A DNA stretch of 64,000 bases from positions 434,001 to 498,000 of the forward strand of contig NZ_CP049867.1 of the NCBI RefSeq assembly GCF_011299595.1, read 5' to 3'. The notes under the pieces are model-generated. The model saw only the letters and a program-made list of their open reading frames with translations. It made no database searches and was not told where the DNA came from. The position numbers and the translations under genes were made by a program. Shown here piece by piece: positions 53,501 through 61,313 of the stretch (positions within the stretch are counted from its first letter, which is position 1; every line of letters begins with the position of its first letter). Origin of the DNA: Nocardioides sp. HDW12B. Its GTDB lineage: Bacteria > Actinomycetota > Actinomycetes > Propionibacteriales > Nocardioidaceae.

Positions 53501-53643
53501 ATCAGCTCCTGGAGCTTGGCGAGCTTCGCTTCGTAGGCCACCTCGTGCACGAAGTCGATCTCGCCCTTGTGAGCGATGTCATCGACGTTCGTGCTTCTGC
53601 AGAAGTGGTCATGGACCTCGCCTGATTGACAGTGAGCGGTCAT
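53497..53643 (-). CDS. 48-aa peptide, first gene of the BtrH-like locus
   Basis: A short ORF whose TGA overlaps the GTG of the BtrH-like gene (GTGA). It has Cys5 and Cys15 with His4, His11 and His13 between and around them (HCQSGEVHDHFC), then an acidic stretch and a C-terminal amphipathic helix (residues ~31-48). Candidate roles are a peptide substrate, a carrier or a metal-binding subunit. The ATG at 53643 has a weak ribosome site; a TTG 27 nt upstream is possible. Confidence 0.6.
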   Translation of the reverse strand: MTAHCQSGEVHDHFCRSTNVDDIAHKGEIDFVHEVAYEAKLAKLQELM

Positions 53644-53765
53644 CTGACCATACGGTGACAGAACTAGCAACTATGTAAACGGCCGATTAGAGATGATCGG
53701 CCGATATAGATGTAGTGCGCGGCTGTCAGCGTTCAGACAGAATCGCCAATATGTAAGGTGTGCGC
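53644..53765. promoter_or_regulatory. Divergent control region of the BtrH-like locus
   Basis: A 122-bp AT-rich gap between the 48-aa gene and the TetR gene. It contains the palindrome ATCGGCCGAT (53695-53704), with a partial copy CGGCCGATTA just before it, a CTGTC-N8-GACAG hairpin (53723-53740), and two ATGTAA motifs. Likely holds both promoters and the TetR operator. Confidence 0.5.
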
Positions 53766-54374
53766 GTGTCCACGCCATCCCTGCGCGCGCAGTTCCGCCA
53801 TCAGGTGCGCGAACGCGCCCTGCAGGTCGCTCAATCGCTGACCGTTGAACGAGGGTGGGCTCAGGTGCGAGTGAACGAGGTCGCGGAGCTCACCGGGGTC
53901 TCGCGGCCCACGCTGTACGCGGAGTTCGGAGACAAGCACGGGCTGGGAGAGGCGTTGGTCCTCCGCGAGACAGATGCCTTCCTCTCCGGCATCGCCGAGG
54001 TGCTCCGTCATCACCACGACGACGCTCAGGGCGCGGTCACCGAGGCCGTGCGCTACGCCCTGGAGCAGGCCGAGGCCAGCCCCCTCCTGAGGGCGATCCT
54101 GACCTCGACCCGGGGTGTCGATCAGGACTTGCTGCCCTTGCTCACCACGGATGCCGCCCCGATCTTCCGGGCAGCCTCCGAGACCCTCGTCGCGTGGTTC
54201 TCCCTACATTTCCCGCAGTTCCCGGACGGGGACGTCGAGGCCGCCGTCGATGCCCTGGTACGCCTCACGGTCAGTCACATCGTGATGCCTGCTCAGGAGT
54301 CACCCGACCAGACCGCCGCGCGTCTGGCGAGCCTCGCGTTGCGCTTCATCGAACCGCGCGGGGTGGAGGCCTGA
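53766..54374 (+). CDS. TetR-family regulator of the BtrH-like locus
   Basis: A 202-aa TetR protein with HTH VRVNEVAELTGVSRPTLYAEFGDKHGLGEAL and a helical ligand domain. The GTG at 53766 has AAGG 8 nt upstream; GTG at 53760 is the alternative. Divergent from the peptide/BtrH/P450 operon, so it probably regulates it. Confidence 0.8.
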   Translation: MSTPSLRAQFRHQVRERALQVAQSLTVERGWAQVRVNEVAELTGVSRPTLYAEFGDKHGLGEALVLRETDAFLSGIAEVLRHHHDDAQGAVTEAVRYALEQAEASPLLRAILTSTRGVDQDLLPLLTTDAAPIFRAASETLVAWFSLHFPQFPDGDVEAAVDALVRLTVSHIVMPAQESPDQTAARLASLALRFIEPRGVEA

Positions 54375-54395
54375 GTTCGCGCCGCCGGGGCTGAG

Positions 54396-54417
54396 ACGGG
54401 GCACCAAGGTGCCCCGT
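54396..54417. terminator. Bidirectional terminator hairpin
   Basis: ACGGGGCACC-AA-GGTGCCCCGT is a perfect 10-bp stem between the convergent TetR (+) and P450 (-) genes. A second hairpin, CGTCACC-N5-GGTGACG (54421-54439), overlaps the end of the P450 gene. Together they can stop transcription from both sides. Confidence 0.7.
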
Positions 54418-54422
54418 TGACG

Positions 54423-55634
54423 TCACCGGCCAGGTGACGTGATCAGTGGCAGCGAGGTGAACCCGCGGATGGGACCGGACCTCAGTCGCGTCGCCGAGTC
54501 GTGGTCCACGTCCCAGTGGGGATGCCGAGCCAGGAGTGCGGCGAGCGCGAGTCGGGCCTCCATGCGCGCAAGCGCAGCGCCGAGGCAGAAATGGATGCCA
54601 CGGCCGAAGGCGACCTGGCGCTCGGGCTTGCGGTCGATGTCGAACTGGTCCGCGCCCGGGAACGCGAGATCGTCACGGTTGGCTGAACCGAACAGCAGGA
54701 GAACCGTGTCGCCGGCACCCATGTGGACGTCATGGAGAGTCTCGTTGCGGGTCAGAGTGCGCGAGAGCCCCTGGACGGGTGAGTCGAATCGAAGCAACTC
54801 CTCCACCGCCGCGGGGATGAGCTCGCCGTTGTTGGCGAGGCGCTCTCTCGCGCCGGGGTGGTCCGCGAGGACCACGGCACTGTTGGAGAGCAGGTTTGTG
54901 GTCGTTTCATGTCCGGCGACGAGGAGGAGAAGGCAGAAGCCGAGCAGTTCGTCGTCGCTGAGTCGCTGACCCTCCACCTCGGCGTGGACCAGAGCAGACA
55001 TCAGGTCCGGCTGGGGGCGGACGCGACGCTCCTCGAGAAAGCCAGTGAAGTAGTCGTAGAGGGCAGCCGCGGCCTCCAGGCCCTCGCCGAACTCCCCCCG
55101 AACGGGATTGGACTGGATCAGAGTTGTGGACCAGCTGCGGAACTGCGGGCGATCTGCGCGAGGAACGCCGAGCAGATCGGCGATCACGATGGCAGGCAAG
55201 GGGCCGGCGAAGTTGTCGACGAAGTCCCATGGCGTGCCCGACCCTGGAGTCTGGTCCAACAGCTCCTCGATGAGACCGCCGATTGTGTCCTCCAGAGCAG
55301 CGATCCGGCGTGCCGTGAAGGCTCTGCTGACCAGGTGACGAAGCTGGGTGTGGCGCGGCGGATCAGTCATGATCATCATCGGCAGGAACAGCTGGGTCAT
55401 GTCCACACCCGGGGGTGTGGGGAAGACGCCCGAGGCCGAGGAATAGGTGTCGGGGTCGATCAGCGCAGCGCTGACATCGTCGTACCTGCTGAGCACCCAG
55501 CACCCGGCCGCCTTCGACCAGTAAACCGGCGCGTGCTCGCGCAGCTCCCGATAGATCGGGTAGGGGTCTGTGACGACCTGAGGGTCGAACGGGCTATAGG
55601 TCACAGGACTGTAAGTCGCAGTGTTGTCCGTCAT
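54423..55634 (-). CDS. Cytochrome P450
   Basis: A 403-aa soluble P450 with FGRGIHFCLG (Cys350), EELLRFDSPVQGLSR (ExxR) and LVAGHETTTNLL (I-helix). Family not assigned; no ferredoxin or reductase adjoins it, so it would borrow partners. It is divergent from a TetR gene that probably regulates it through the palindrome at 55663-55679. Confidence 0.85.
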   Translation of the reverse strand: MTDNTATYSPVTYSPFDPQVVTDPYPIYRELREHAPVYWSKAAGCWVLSRYDDVSAALIDPDTYSSASGVFPTPPGVDMTQLFLPMMIMTDPPRHTQLRHLVSRAFTARRIAALEDTIGGLIEELLDQTPGSGTPWDFVDNFAGPLPAIVIADLLGVPRADRPQFRSWSTTLIQSNPVRGEFGEGLEAAAALYDYFTGFLEERRVRPQPDLMSALVHAEVEGQRLSDDELLGFCLLLLVAGHETTTNLLSNSAVVLADHPGARERLANNGELIPAAVEELLRFDSPVQGLSRTLTRNETLHDVHMGAGDTVLLLFGSANRDDLAFPGADQFDIDRKPERQVAFGRGIHFCLGAALARMEARLALAALLARHPHWDVDHDSATRLRSGPIRGFTSLPLITSPGR

Positions 55635-55662
55635 GATGCCTTCCCCATGGCCGACAGAGAGT

Positions 55663-55679
55663 TTGTACTACGAGTACAA
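55663..55679. promoter_or_regulatory. Operator candidate TTGTACT-ACG-AGTACAA
   Basis: A perfect inverted repeat (7-bp arms, 3-nt spacer) lies 29 bp before the P450 start and about 100 bp before the TetR start. It closely resembles the GGTACA-N3-TGTACC site at 50033 in core (GTACN...GTAC) and spacing, which suggests related regulators. Confidence 0.6.
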
Positions 55680-55781
55680 CATAGGATGAGGTCAGGCGCC
55701 AGGGGTGAAGCGGAGAACGCCGGGGTGCTCCCCGCCCTGGGACAGTGGTAGTGCCCTGGGATTTGGGAAGGAGGCGGATCA

Positions 55782-56378
55782 ATGCGTCAGGTCCCGGCCA
55801 AGCTGGCCAGCAAGCTCTATGGCGCGGCGGATCTGATCGCCGACCGCGGTCTGGCCGACGCCAAGATCGATGAGATCGCCGATGCGGCTGGGATCCCCAA
55901 GGCGACCCTTTACTACTACTTCACTGGCAAAGAGGAGATTCTGGCGTTCCTCCTCGGGGACGTTCTTGAACTGATCGCTGGAGAGGTCGGGGCCGCAGTC
56001 GCCGCGCCCGGCACCGCCGAGCAGCGACTCCGGGCGGCGGTGTTGGCCCAACTCACGGTGATGCTTGAGCAACCGGCCGTGTGCAGAGCCCTCGTCGGCG
56101 ACCTGGGCCGAGCCACCAGGCTGCCCGAGCTCGCCCTAGCGCTGAGAAGCGCCTTTCACCAGCCCATCGAGCAGCTTCTCCACGACGGTGTGGCTGACGG
56201 ATCGCTACGTCAGGTCAAGGACCCGCCGAACGTTGCCCTCAGCATCTTCGGTGCAGTCACCGTGGCAGGCCTCAGCCTCATGGTCGAAGATCCGTCCCGG
56301 GACGCCGGCAGTCATGCGGGACGCGCTTCAGAGGCGATCTGCGATCTCTTGCTCTACGGCATCCAGGCGCGCGCCTAG
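55782..56378 (+). CDS. TetR-family regulator
   Basis: A 198-aa TetR protein with HTH AKIDEIADAAGIPKATLYYYFTGKEEIL. A strong SD (AAGGAGG) precedes the ATG. Its TAG stop lies inside the CCTAGT target of the IS481 element just downstream, so the gene was not disrupted by the insertion. Confidence 0.85.
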   Translation: MRQVPAKLASKLYGAADLIADRGLADAKIDEIADAAGIPKATLYYYFTGKEEILAFLLGDVLELIAGEVGAAVAAPGTAEQRLRAAVLAQLTVMLEQPAVCRALVGDLGRATRLPELALALRSAFHQPIEQLLHDGVADGSLRQVKDPPNVALSIFGAVTVAGLSLMVEDPSRDAGSHAGRASEAICDLLLYGIQARA

Positions 56379-56379
56379 T

Positions 56380-57495
56380 TGTGATGTCCAGGCAGGTTGG
56401 TCGAGCAGGTGCGACGACACGATCTGATGTCGTAAATGGGTGAAGGCCTCCCGATGTGGAGTGGAGCTGTCTAGGAACCGCTTCACACCCAGGAGGCCTT
56501 CGTGTCCCACGCTAACGCTGCACTGACCCCGCGCCACCGACTGCGGCTCGCGCGGCTGATCGTCGACGACGGTTGGCCGACCTCGCGGGCGGCGAAGTTC
56601 TTCAACGTCTCCTGGCGGACCGCGGACCGATGGGCGCAGCGCTACCGAACGGAGGGGCCGGTCGGTATGAACGACCGCTCCTCAGCCCGGCAGACCCAGC
56701 ACGCCAAGACGCCCCAGCCTCTGGTGCGCAAGATCGTGCACCTGCGGTGGAAGCAGCGGCTCGGGCCGGTCCAGATCGGCGGCCGGCTCGGGATGCCTGC
56801 TTCGACCGTCCACGCCGTGCTTCGCCGATGCCGGCTCAACCGGCTCTCCCATATCGACCGGGTCACCGGCGAACCGGCCCGCCGCTACGAACGGGCCCAG
56901 CCCGGCGAGCTGATCCACGTCGATGTCACCAAGTTCGGCAACATCCCCGACGGAGGCGGCTGGCGGTTCGTGGGCATCGAACAGGGCTGGGCCAACCGAC
57001 AGACCACCCGCGACAGGACCGGCCAGCGCAGCAAGCGCCACCAACCAAGGCTCGGGAACTGCTTCGTGCACACCGTCATCGACGACTACTCCCGCGTGGC
57101 CTACGCCGAGATCCACGACGACGAGAAGGCGGTTACCGCGACCGCAGTCCTCTACCGCGCAGTGGCGTGGTTCGCCGAACGCGGCGTGACCGTCGAACGT
57201 GTGCTCTCCGACAACGGGTCGGCCTACATCTCGCACCTATGGCGCGACAGCTGCGCCGACCTCGGCATCGAGCACAAGCGGACACGCCCCCGACGACCCC
57301 AGACCAACGGGAAGATCGAGAGACTCCACCGGACCTTGGCTGACGGCTGGGCCTACAAGAAGCTCTACACCTCCGAGGACACCCGACGGGCCGCCCTGCC
57401 AGGATGGCTCCACTCCTACAACCACCACCGGCCCCACTCAGCGCTCGGCGGCCTCCCGCCCATCACCCGGTTGACCAACCTGGATGGACATCACA
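56380..57495 (+). mobile_element. IS481-family insertion sequence A
   Basis: A 1116-bp element. The ends are TGTGATGTCCAGGCAGGTTGG and the inverted copy of TGTGATGTCCATCCAGGTTGG, with only two mismatches over the first 23 bp. It is flanked by 6-bp direct repeats CCTAGT (56374-56379 and 57496-57501), the NCTAGN target typical of IS481. It carries one intact transposase and inserted between the TetR stop codon and its terminator. Confidence 0.9.
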
Positions 57496-57500
57496 CCTAG
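56502..57500 (+). CDS. IS481-family transposase (element A)
   Basis: A 332-aa DDE transposase: HTH region at the N-terminus, then HVDVTKFG (first Asp), LSDNGSAYIS (second Asp) and RPQTNGKIERLHRTL (Glu). GTG start with AGGAGG upstream. The TAG stop is in the CTAG target site, so the element depends on its target for termination, as known for IS481. Confidence 0.92.
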   Translation: MSHANAALTPRHRLRLARLIVDDGWPTSRAAKFFNVSWRTADRWAQRYRTEGPVGMNDRSSARQTQHAKTPQPLVRKIVHLRWKQRLGPVQIGGRLGMPASTVHAVLRRCRLNRLSHIDRVTGEPARRYERAQPGELIHVDVTKFGNIPDGGGWRFVGIEQGWANRQTTRDRTGQRSKRHQPRLGNCFVHTVIDDYSRVAYAEIHDDEKAVTATAVLYRAVAWFAERGVTVERVLSDNGSAYISHLWRDSCADLGIEHKRTRPRRPQTNGKIERLHRTLADGWAYKKLYTSEDTRRAALPGWLHSYNHHRPHSALGGLPPITRLTNLDGHHT

Positions 57501-57516
57501 TCAGCGAAGGGCTGAC
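57500..57516 (+). terminator. Displaced TetR terminator hairpin
   Basis: GTCAGC-N5-GCTGAC lies directly behind the right target repeat of element A. Before the insertion it would have followed the TetR stop immediately, so it is probably that gene's terminator. The rest of the 38 bp between the two elements holds nothing else. Confidence 0.5.
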
Positions 57517-57540
57517 AGGGCCAGTCTGAATCGTTAATCC

Positions 57541-58545
57541 CTAGCTGTAGTTCCCCGTGAGGTTGTGAACGCGGGCTGCGGGGACTTGGCCGCCGATGCC
57601 GGTGTGGGGTCGGTGGTGATTGTAGGAGTGGAGCCAGTTGTCGGCGTAGGTGGCTGCGCGAGCTTCGTCTGAGGAGTAGGCCTGGGCGTAGGCCCACTCG
57701 CTGTTCAGGGTCCGGTTGAAGCGTTCGACCTTGCCGTTGGTCTGTGGTCGATAGGGCCGGGTCCGGCGGTGCTTGATGGTCTCGCCGAGCGCTGCGTTGA
57801 AGGCGTTGGAGCGGTAGCAGGCGCCGTTGTCGGTCATCACTGCGGTGACCGTGATGCCGGCCGCGGCGAAGAAGGCGTTGGCCCGCAGCCAGAACCCGGC
57901 GGCGGTCTCCTTGCGCTCGTCGGTGTGCTGCTCGGAGTAGGCCAGGCGGCTGTGGTCGTCGACGGCGTGGTGGAGGTAGACGTAGCCGCGTGAGGGTGTC
58001 GCGCCACGACGGGCTGCTGCGTCGCGGGCAGCTCCGGCGCGACGGTCCTGGGCCGAGCCGCGACCGTGAACGCGCCAGCCTCCGCCGTCGGGGATGCGGC
58101 CGAGCTTCTTGATGTCGACGTGGACCAGCTCGCCGGGACGGGCGACCTCGTAACGCAGAGGGCGGGGCCTGCGGACCGGGAGTCCGGTGGCCTGGTCGAG
58201 GTGGGCCAGCAACGGCATCCGATAACGCTGCAGCACTCGTCCGACGGTCGAGCGTGGGACGCCGAGGTGGTAGCTGATCCGGTGCGGGCCCCATCGGCGG
58301 CAGTACCGCAGCTTCACGATGCGCCGCTCGAGCCGCGTGGGTGTCCTGGTCGGCGTCGTGTGCGGCCGCGACGGCAGGTCGGTCATCGGCAGACCAGCGC
58401 GATACCGAGCCGCCCACTTCGAGGCCGTGGCCGGTGAGCACTGGAACCGCTCAGCCGCACGGCGCACCGGCCAGTGCTGCACCACGATCAATTCGGCCAG
58501 ACGTCGGCGACCAAGTGGGGTCAGCGGGGCGTTAGCGTGAGTCAA
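57541..58545 (-). CDS. IS481-family transposase (element B)
   Basis: A 334-aa DDE transposase with HVDIKKLG, MTDNGACYRS and RPQTNGKVERFNRTL for the catalytic triad. TTG start 6 nt after GGAGG. As in element A, the TAG stop comes from the CTAG target site outside the element proper. Confidence 0.92.
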   Translation of the reverse strand: MTHANAPLTPLGRRRLAELIVVQHWPVRRAAERFQCSPATASKWAARYRAGLPMTDLPSRPHTTPTRTPTRLERRIVKLRYCRRWGPHRISYHLGVPRSTVGRVLQRYRMPLLAHLDQATGLPVRRPRPLRYEVARPGELVHVDIKKLGRIPDGGGWRVHGRGSAQDRRAGAARDAAARRGATPSRGYVYLHHAVDDHSRLAYSEQHTDERKETAAGFWLRANAFFAAAGITVTAVMTDNGACYRSNAFNAALGETIKHRRTRPYRPQTNGKVERFNRTLNSEWAYAQAYSSDEARAATYADNWLHSYNHHRPHTGIGGQVPAARVHNLTGNYS

Positions 58546-58647
58546 CGAAGACCTCCGGGCGAGGGTTGGTGTGGTAACCCCCTCCGTACCGGAGGTCTTC
58601 GTCTATCCGCTCACGCCACGCTGTTCACAACCTGCCGGGGAACTACA
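57546..58647 (-). mobile_element. IS481-family insertion sequence B
   Basis: A 1102-bp element with ends TGTAGTTCCCCGTGAGGTTG and the inverted copy of TGTAGTTCCCCGGCAGGTTG, flanked by CCTAGC (57540-57545 and 58648-58653). It is a different IS481 type from element A (different ends, diverged transposase) in the opposite orientation. It contains an intact transposase gene. Confidence 0.9.
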
Positions 58648-58839
58648 CCTAGCTCTCGAACGGAACGCAGCGGGCACACGTGTCGTGGTGGGTGACAGCT
58701 CGTACCTGGGTCTAGGTCGTCATGGAGCCAGAGCGGCACGGCAATGCGGAAGTGTTCCTGGAGGTCTGGCGCCGGAAGCCGGCAGGTCTTTCCCGTCGGG
58801 CAGATGTGTGTCGCCTTGTTCTCTCTCGTCCGATGACGG

Positions 58840-59325
58840 CTACTGAGTACCTCGGGAGAAGTGCTCGACGCCGACCGTGACGAACACCGCCTTCGACGTC
58901 CCCACCAGGGACCCCTCGGGATCGGTCAGGCTGGCGGTGAGGAACAGCTTGCGCCCCTCGTAGCTGCTCACGTGTGCCTCCATCCGGTAGGGGACGCCAA
59001 TCAGTACCGGTGCTCGGTAGTCGACCGTCAGCTGGCGTGTGACCGCGGGTGTGCCGACGAGGTAGAGCAGGAAGCCGTAGAGGTCGTCGATAACGGTGGC
59101 GACTGCGCCGCCGTGCGCGATGCCGGGAGCGCCGACGTGCCGGTTGTCGAAGGTGTGATCGGCCACGACGCCGTCTCCGTCGCGGCGAACCTGGAGGTGA
59201 TGGCCGTGCGGGTTGTCGGGCCCGCAGCCAAGGCACTGCTCGTGGTGGGGCGGGAGGTCGACTCCGTCCGGGTGTGGGCGAAACTTGTCCACCCAGGTGG
59301 CGAGCACGGAAGGCAGGTCAGTCAT
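58840..59325 (-). CDS. PaaI-like hotdog thioesterase
   Basis: A 161-aa 4HBT-type hotdog protein. CLGCGPDNPHG precedes the fold and GIAHGGAVATVIDD is the catalytic HGG segment. It probably hydrolyses an acyl- or aryl-CoA. The ATG at 59325 lies in the last codons of the TetR gene (8-nt overlap), so the two form an operon. Confidence 0.8.
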   Translation of the reverse strand: MTDLPSVLATWVDKFRPHPDGVDLPPHHEQCLGCGPDNPHGHHLQVRRDGDGVVADHTFDNRHVGAPGIAHGGAVATVIDDLYGFLLYLVGTPAVTRQLTVDYRAPVLIGVPYRMEAHVSSYEGRKLFLTASLTDPEGSLVGTSKAVFVTVGVEHFSRGTQ

Positions 59326-59944
59326 GGGGTGCACGGCCTCTCAAGAGTTGGGCCCAGGCGGCGAGGACCTGTTCTTGGCGATGGACTGGGTGGGGGGCGA
59401 GCAGGCCGCTGACACCCCTGCCGAGGAGTAGGTCGAGGGTGAGCCGGATCGAGACCGGGTCGTCGGTGACGTAGCGGCGGCAGATCTGCGCAAGCTCGTC
59501 GTTGACCCGCTCCTCGGCTGGGATCAACTGGGCGCGCAGGTCGGGGTGTGAACGCGCCGCCACCCACAGCTCCAGGGTGGCGGCGTACAGCGGACCCGAC
59601 AGCGCGTCCGCCAGCAGCCCGAGCGCAGCCTCCTGCAGCTCGAGCGGATGTGGTGTCCGCCTCTCTCCTCCGGTCGTGGCCGACGACAGCGCGGCCAATG
59701 CCTCGTGTACCAGCGTCAGGCGCTTGTGCGCCAGATGCTCGACTGCCGCGACCACCAATTGGTCCCGCGTCCCGAAGTGGTGCAGCTGTGCGCCTCGCGA
59801 GAGCCCGGCCTTCTCGGCCACGGCCGCACTCGTGGTCCCGATGTAGCCCACCTCGACCAGGCACGCGACGGTGGCCTCCAGCAGCAGGCGGCGGGTGGCA
59901 GCGGAGCGCTCCTCCTGCCGCCTCGCTTGAATGTGCACGGTCAC
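59318..59944 (-). CDS. TetR-family regulator
   Basis: A 208-aa TetR protein with HTH TTSAAVAEKAGLSRGAQLHHFGTRDQL. GTG start. Transcribed with the thioesterase and likely autoregulated through the repeat at 59950-59971. Confidence 0.8.
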   Translation of the reverse strand: MTVHIQARRQEERSAATRRLLLEATVACLVEVGYIGTTSAAVAEKAGLSRGAQLHHFGTRDQLVVAAVEHLAHKRLTLVHEALAALSSATTGGERRTPHPLELQEAALGLLADALSGPLYAATLELWVAARSHPDLRAQLIPAEERVNDELAQICRRYVTDDPVSIRLTLDLLLGRGVSGLLAPHPVHRQEQVLAAWAQLLRGRAPHD

Positions 59945-59949
59945 AACTT

Positions 59950-59971
59950 ACATGCATGCACGAATGTATGT
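59950..59971. promoter_or_regulatory. Operator candidate ACATGCAT-N6-ATGTATGT
   Basis: An inverted repeat with 8-bp arms (one mismatch) and a 6-nt spacer lies 5 bp before the TetR start. Position and AT-richness fit an autoregulatory TetR site. Confidence 0.55.
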
Positions 59972-60148
59972 TGCACGGCGCTGCAGACGCCTTGCGATGT
60001 GCGGTCACGGGCAGCTGGTGGTACAGCGAGAGAGAGGCCCCAACACTACCCTTTCCCTCCTATCTAGTTCGGCGTAGCGTGGGTGGCGACCGATGCGTCG
60101 GGGTGATGGTGCTGCCCGGTTCGGCCGCAGGGGTTGGAGGTGAGCGAC

Positions 60149-60478
60149 GTGAGCTACCCGGGTCCGAACGTGCCGGCATGGCAACAGCTCGGGAGCGCGC
60201 TCTGGGAGGTGCTGGCCGTCGTGGGGTGGACGCTCATCGCTGGCCTCATCGCGACTGGTGGATGCTGGTACCTGGGACAGTTCCTGTATACGGACTGGGT
60301 CCGCGAGCATCCTCCGCCACGACTCCGCTTCCTGGCAGAACGCAGGTTGCGCCGGGACTTCGCCCATGGGTTCAGCGATCTCGAGAAGTACCTCCGCGAG
60401 GGCGATCCGGCGCGCGCCAGCGACAGGGCGGCTCGACCGGGCCGGTCGTGGACCTGGAGGCACCAGGGCGGGCTCTGA
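60149..60478 (+). CDS. Small single-pass membrane protein
   Basis: A 109-aa protein with one membrane helix (about residues 23-44) and a charged C-terminal half (RRLRRDFAHGFSDLEKYLREGD). The GTG at 60149 is chosen because GGAGG lies 8 nt upstream. No family recognised. The following 60479-60650 has no gene. Confidence 0.5.
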   Translation: MSYPGPNVPAWQQLGSALWEVLAVVGWTLIAGLIATGGCWYLGQFLYTDWVREHPPPRLRFLAERRLRRDFAHGFSDLEKYLREGDPARASDRAARPGRSWTWRHQGGL

Positions 60479-60650
60479 TCGAGAGGCTATGCCGGATAGC
60501 CGTGATGCCTCGACTGTCTGGGGGTGCCGCAGCCAGGTCTCGGGTGCCCGGCGACCCGCCGGGGTGTCTCTCAGGCGCGGACCTCGATGTTTTGCCTATC
60601 GGCAGCCTCTCCTTCGGAGGAATTTCCCCGGCCTGCCTACAGTTTTGATT

Positions 60651-60671
60651 GAAACGAAACCGTTCCGTTTC
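60651..60671. promoter_or_regulatory. Operator candidate GAAACG-N9-CGTTTC
   Basis: A 6-bp inverted repeat centred on AACCGTT lies 25 bp before the TetR gene of the TetR/DHA2 pair. GAAACG/CGTTTC half-sites are common at TetR-controlled efflux genes. Probable autoregulation of the two-gene operon. Confidence 0.6.
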
Positions 60672-60695
60672 GATCGAGCATCAGGAGCACCACAC

Positions 60696-61310
60696 GTGAC
60701 ACCACAGGAGGCGGCCCTCCGGCCCCGCATCGAAGGTGAGCGCGAGCAGGAGATCCTGGTCGCGACGCTCGACGTGCTAGCCGACGTCGGCTACGACCGC
60801 CTCACCATGGACGCCGTCGCGTGTCGCGCGAGGGCCTCTAAGGCCACCCTCTACCGCCGGTGGCATTCGAAGGCCGCTCTGGTGATCGAGGCCGTCATGC
60901 TCCACAAGGGTCCGGCCGCCTCGCCCGATACCGGCAGCTTCCGTCAGGACCTCATCGCGATGAGCTGCGGGGCTGGCGGCCTCACCGACGCGAAACCGCT
61001 CGGGATGCTGGCCAGCATCATCACCGCGCTCAACCTCGACGACGAGTTCGCCGAGCGATTTCGGCGAGACTTCATCGGCCCCAAGGTGGCCATCGGTCGG
61101 CTCGTCTACGAGCGAGCACAGGCCCGCGGCGAGATCCGCGCCGACCTGGACATCGACCTAGTGACGCCGGCGCTGACCGGGATGGTCCTGCATCGAATCT
61201 TCCTGATGGGCGAGCACGCCACCCCCGACCTGATCACCGCCCTGATCGACCAGATCATCATCCCGGCCTGCCGCCCGCAGGCCCAGGCACCTCGCGAAGA
61301 CAAGGAATAG
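60696..61310 (+). CDS. TetR-family regulator of efflux
   Basis: A 204-aa TetR protein with HTH MDAVACRARASKATLYRRWHSKAAL and a C-terminal TetR_C-like domain. GTG start behind AGGAG. The DHA2 gene begins 3 nt after its stop, so regulator and pump are one operon. Confidence 0.85.
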   Translation: MTPQEAALRPRIEGEREQEILVATLDVLADVGYDRLTMDAVACRARASKATLYRRWHSKAALVIEAVMLHKGPAASPDTGSFRQDLIAMSCGAGGLTDAKPLGMLASIITALNLDDEFAERFRRDFIGPKVAIGRLVYERAQARGEIRADLDIDLVTPALTGMVLHRIFLMGEHATPDLITALIDQIIIPACRPQAQAPREDKE

Positions 61311-61313
61311 CTC

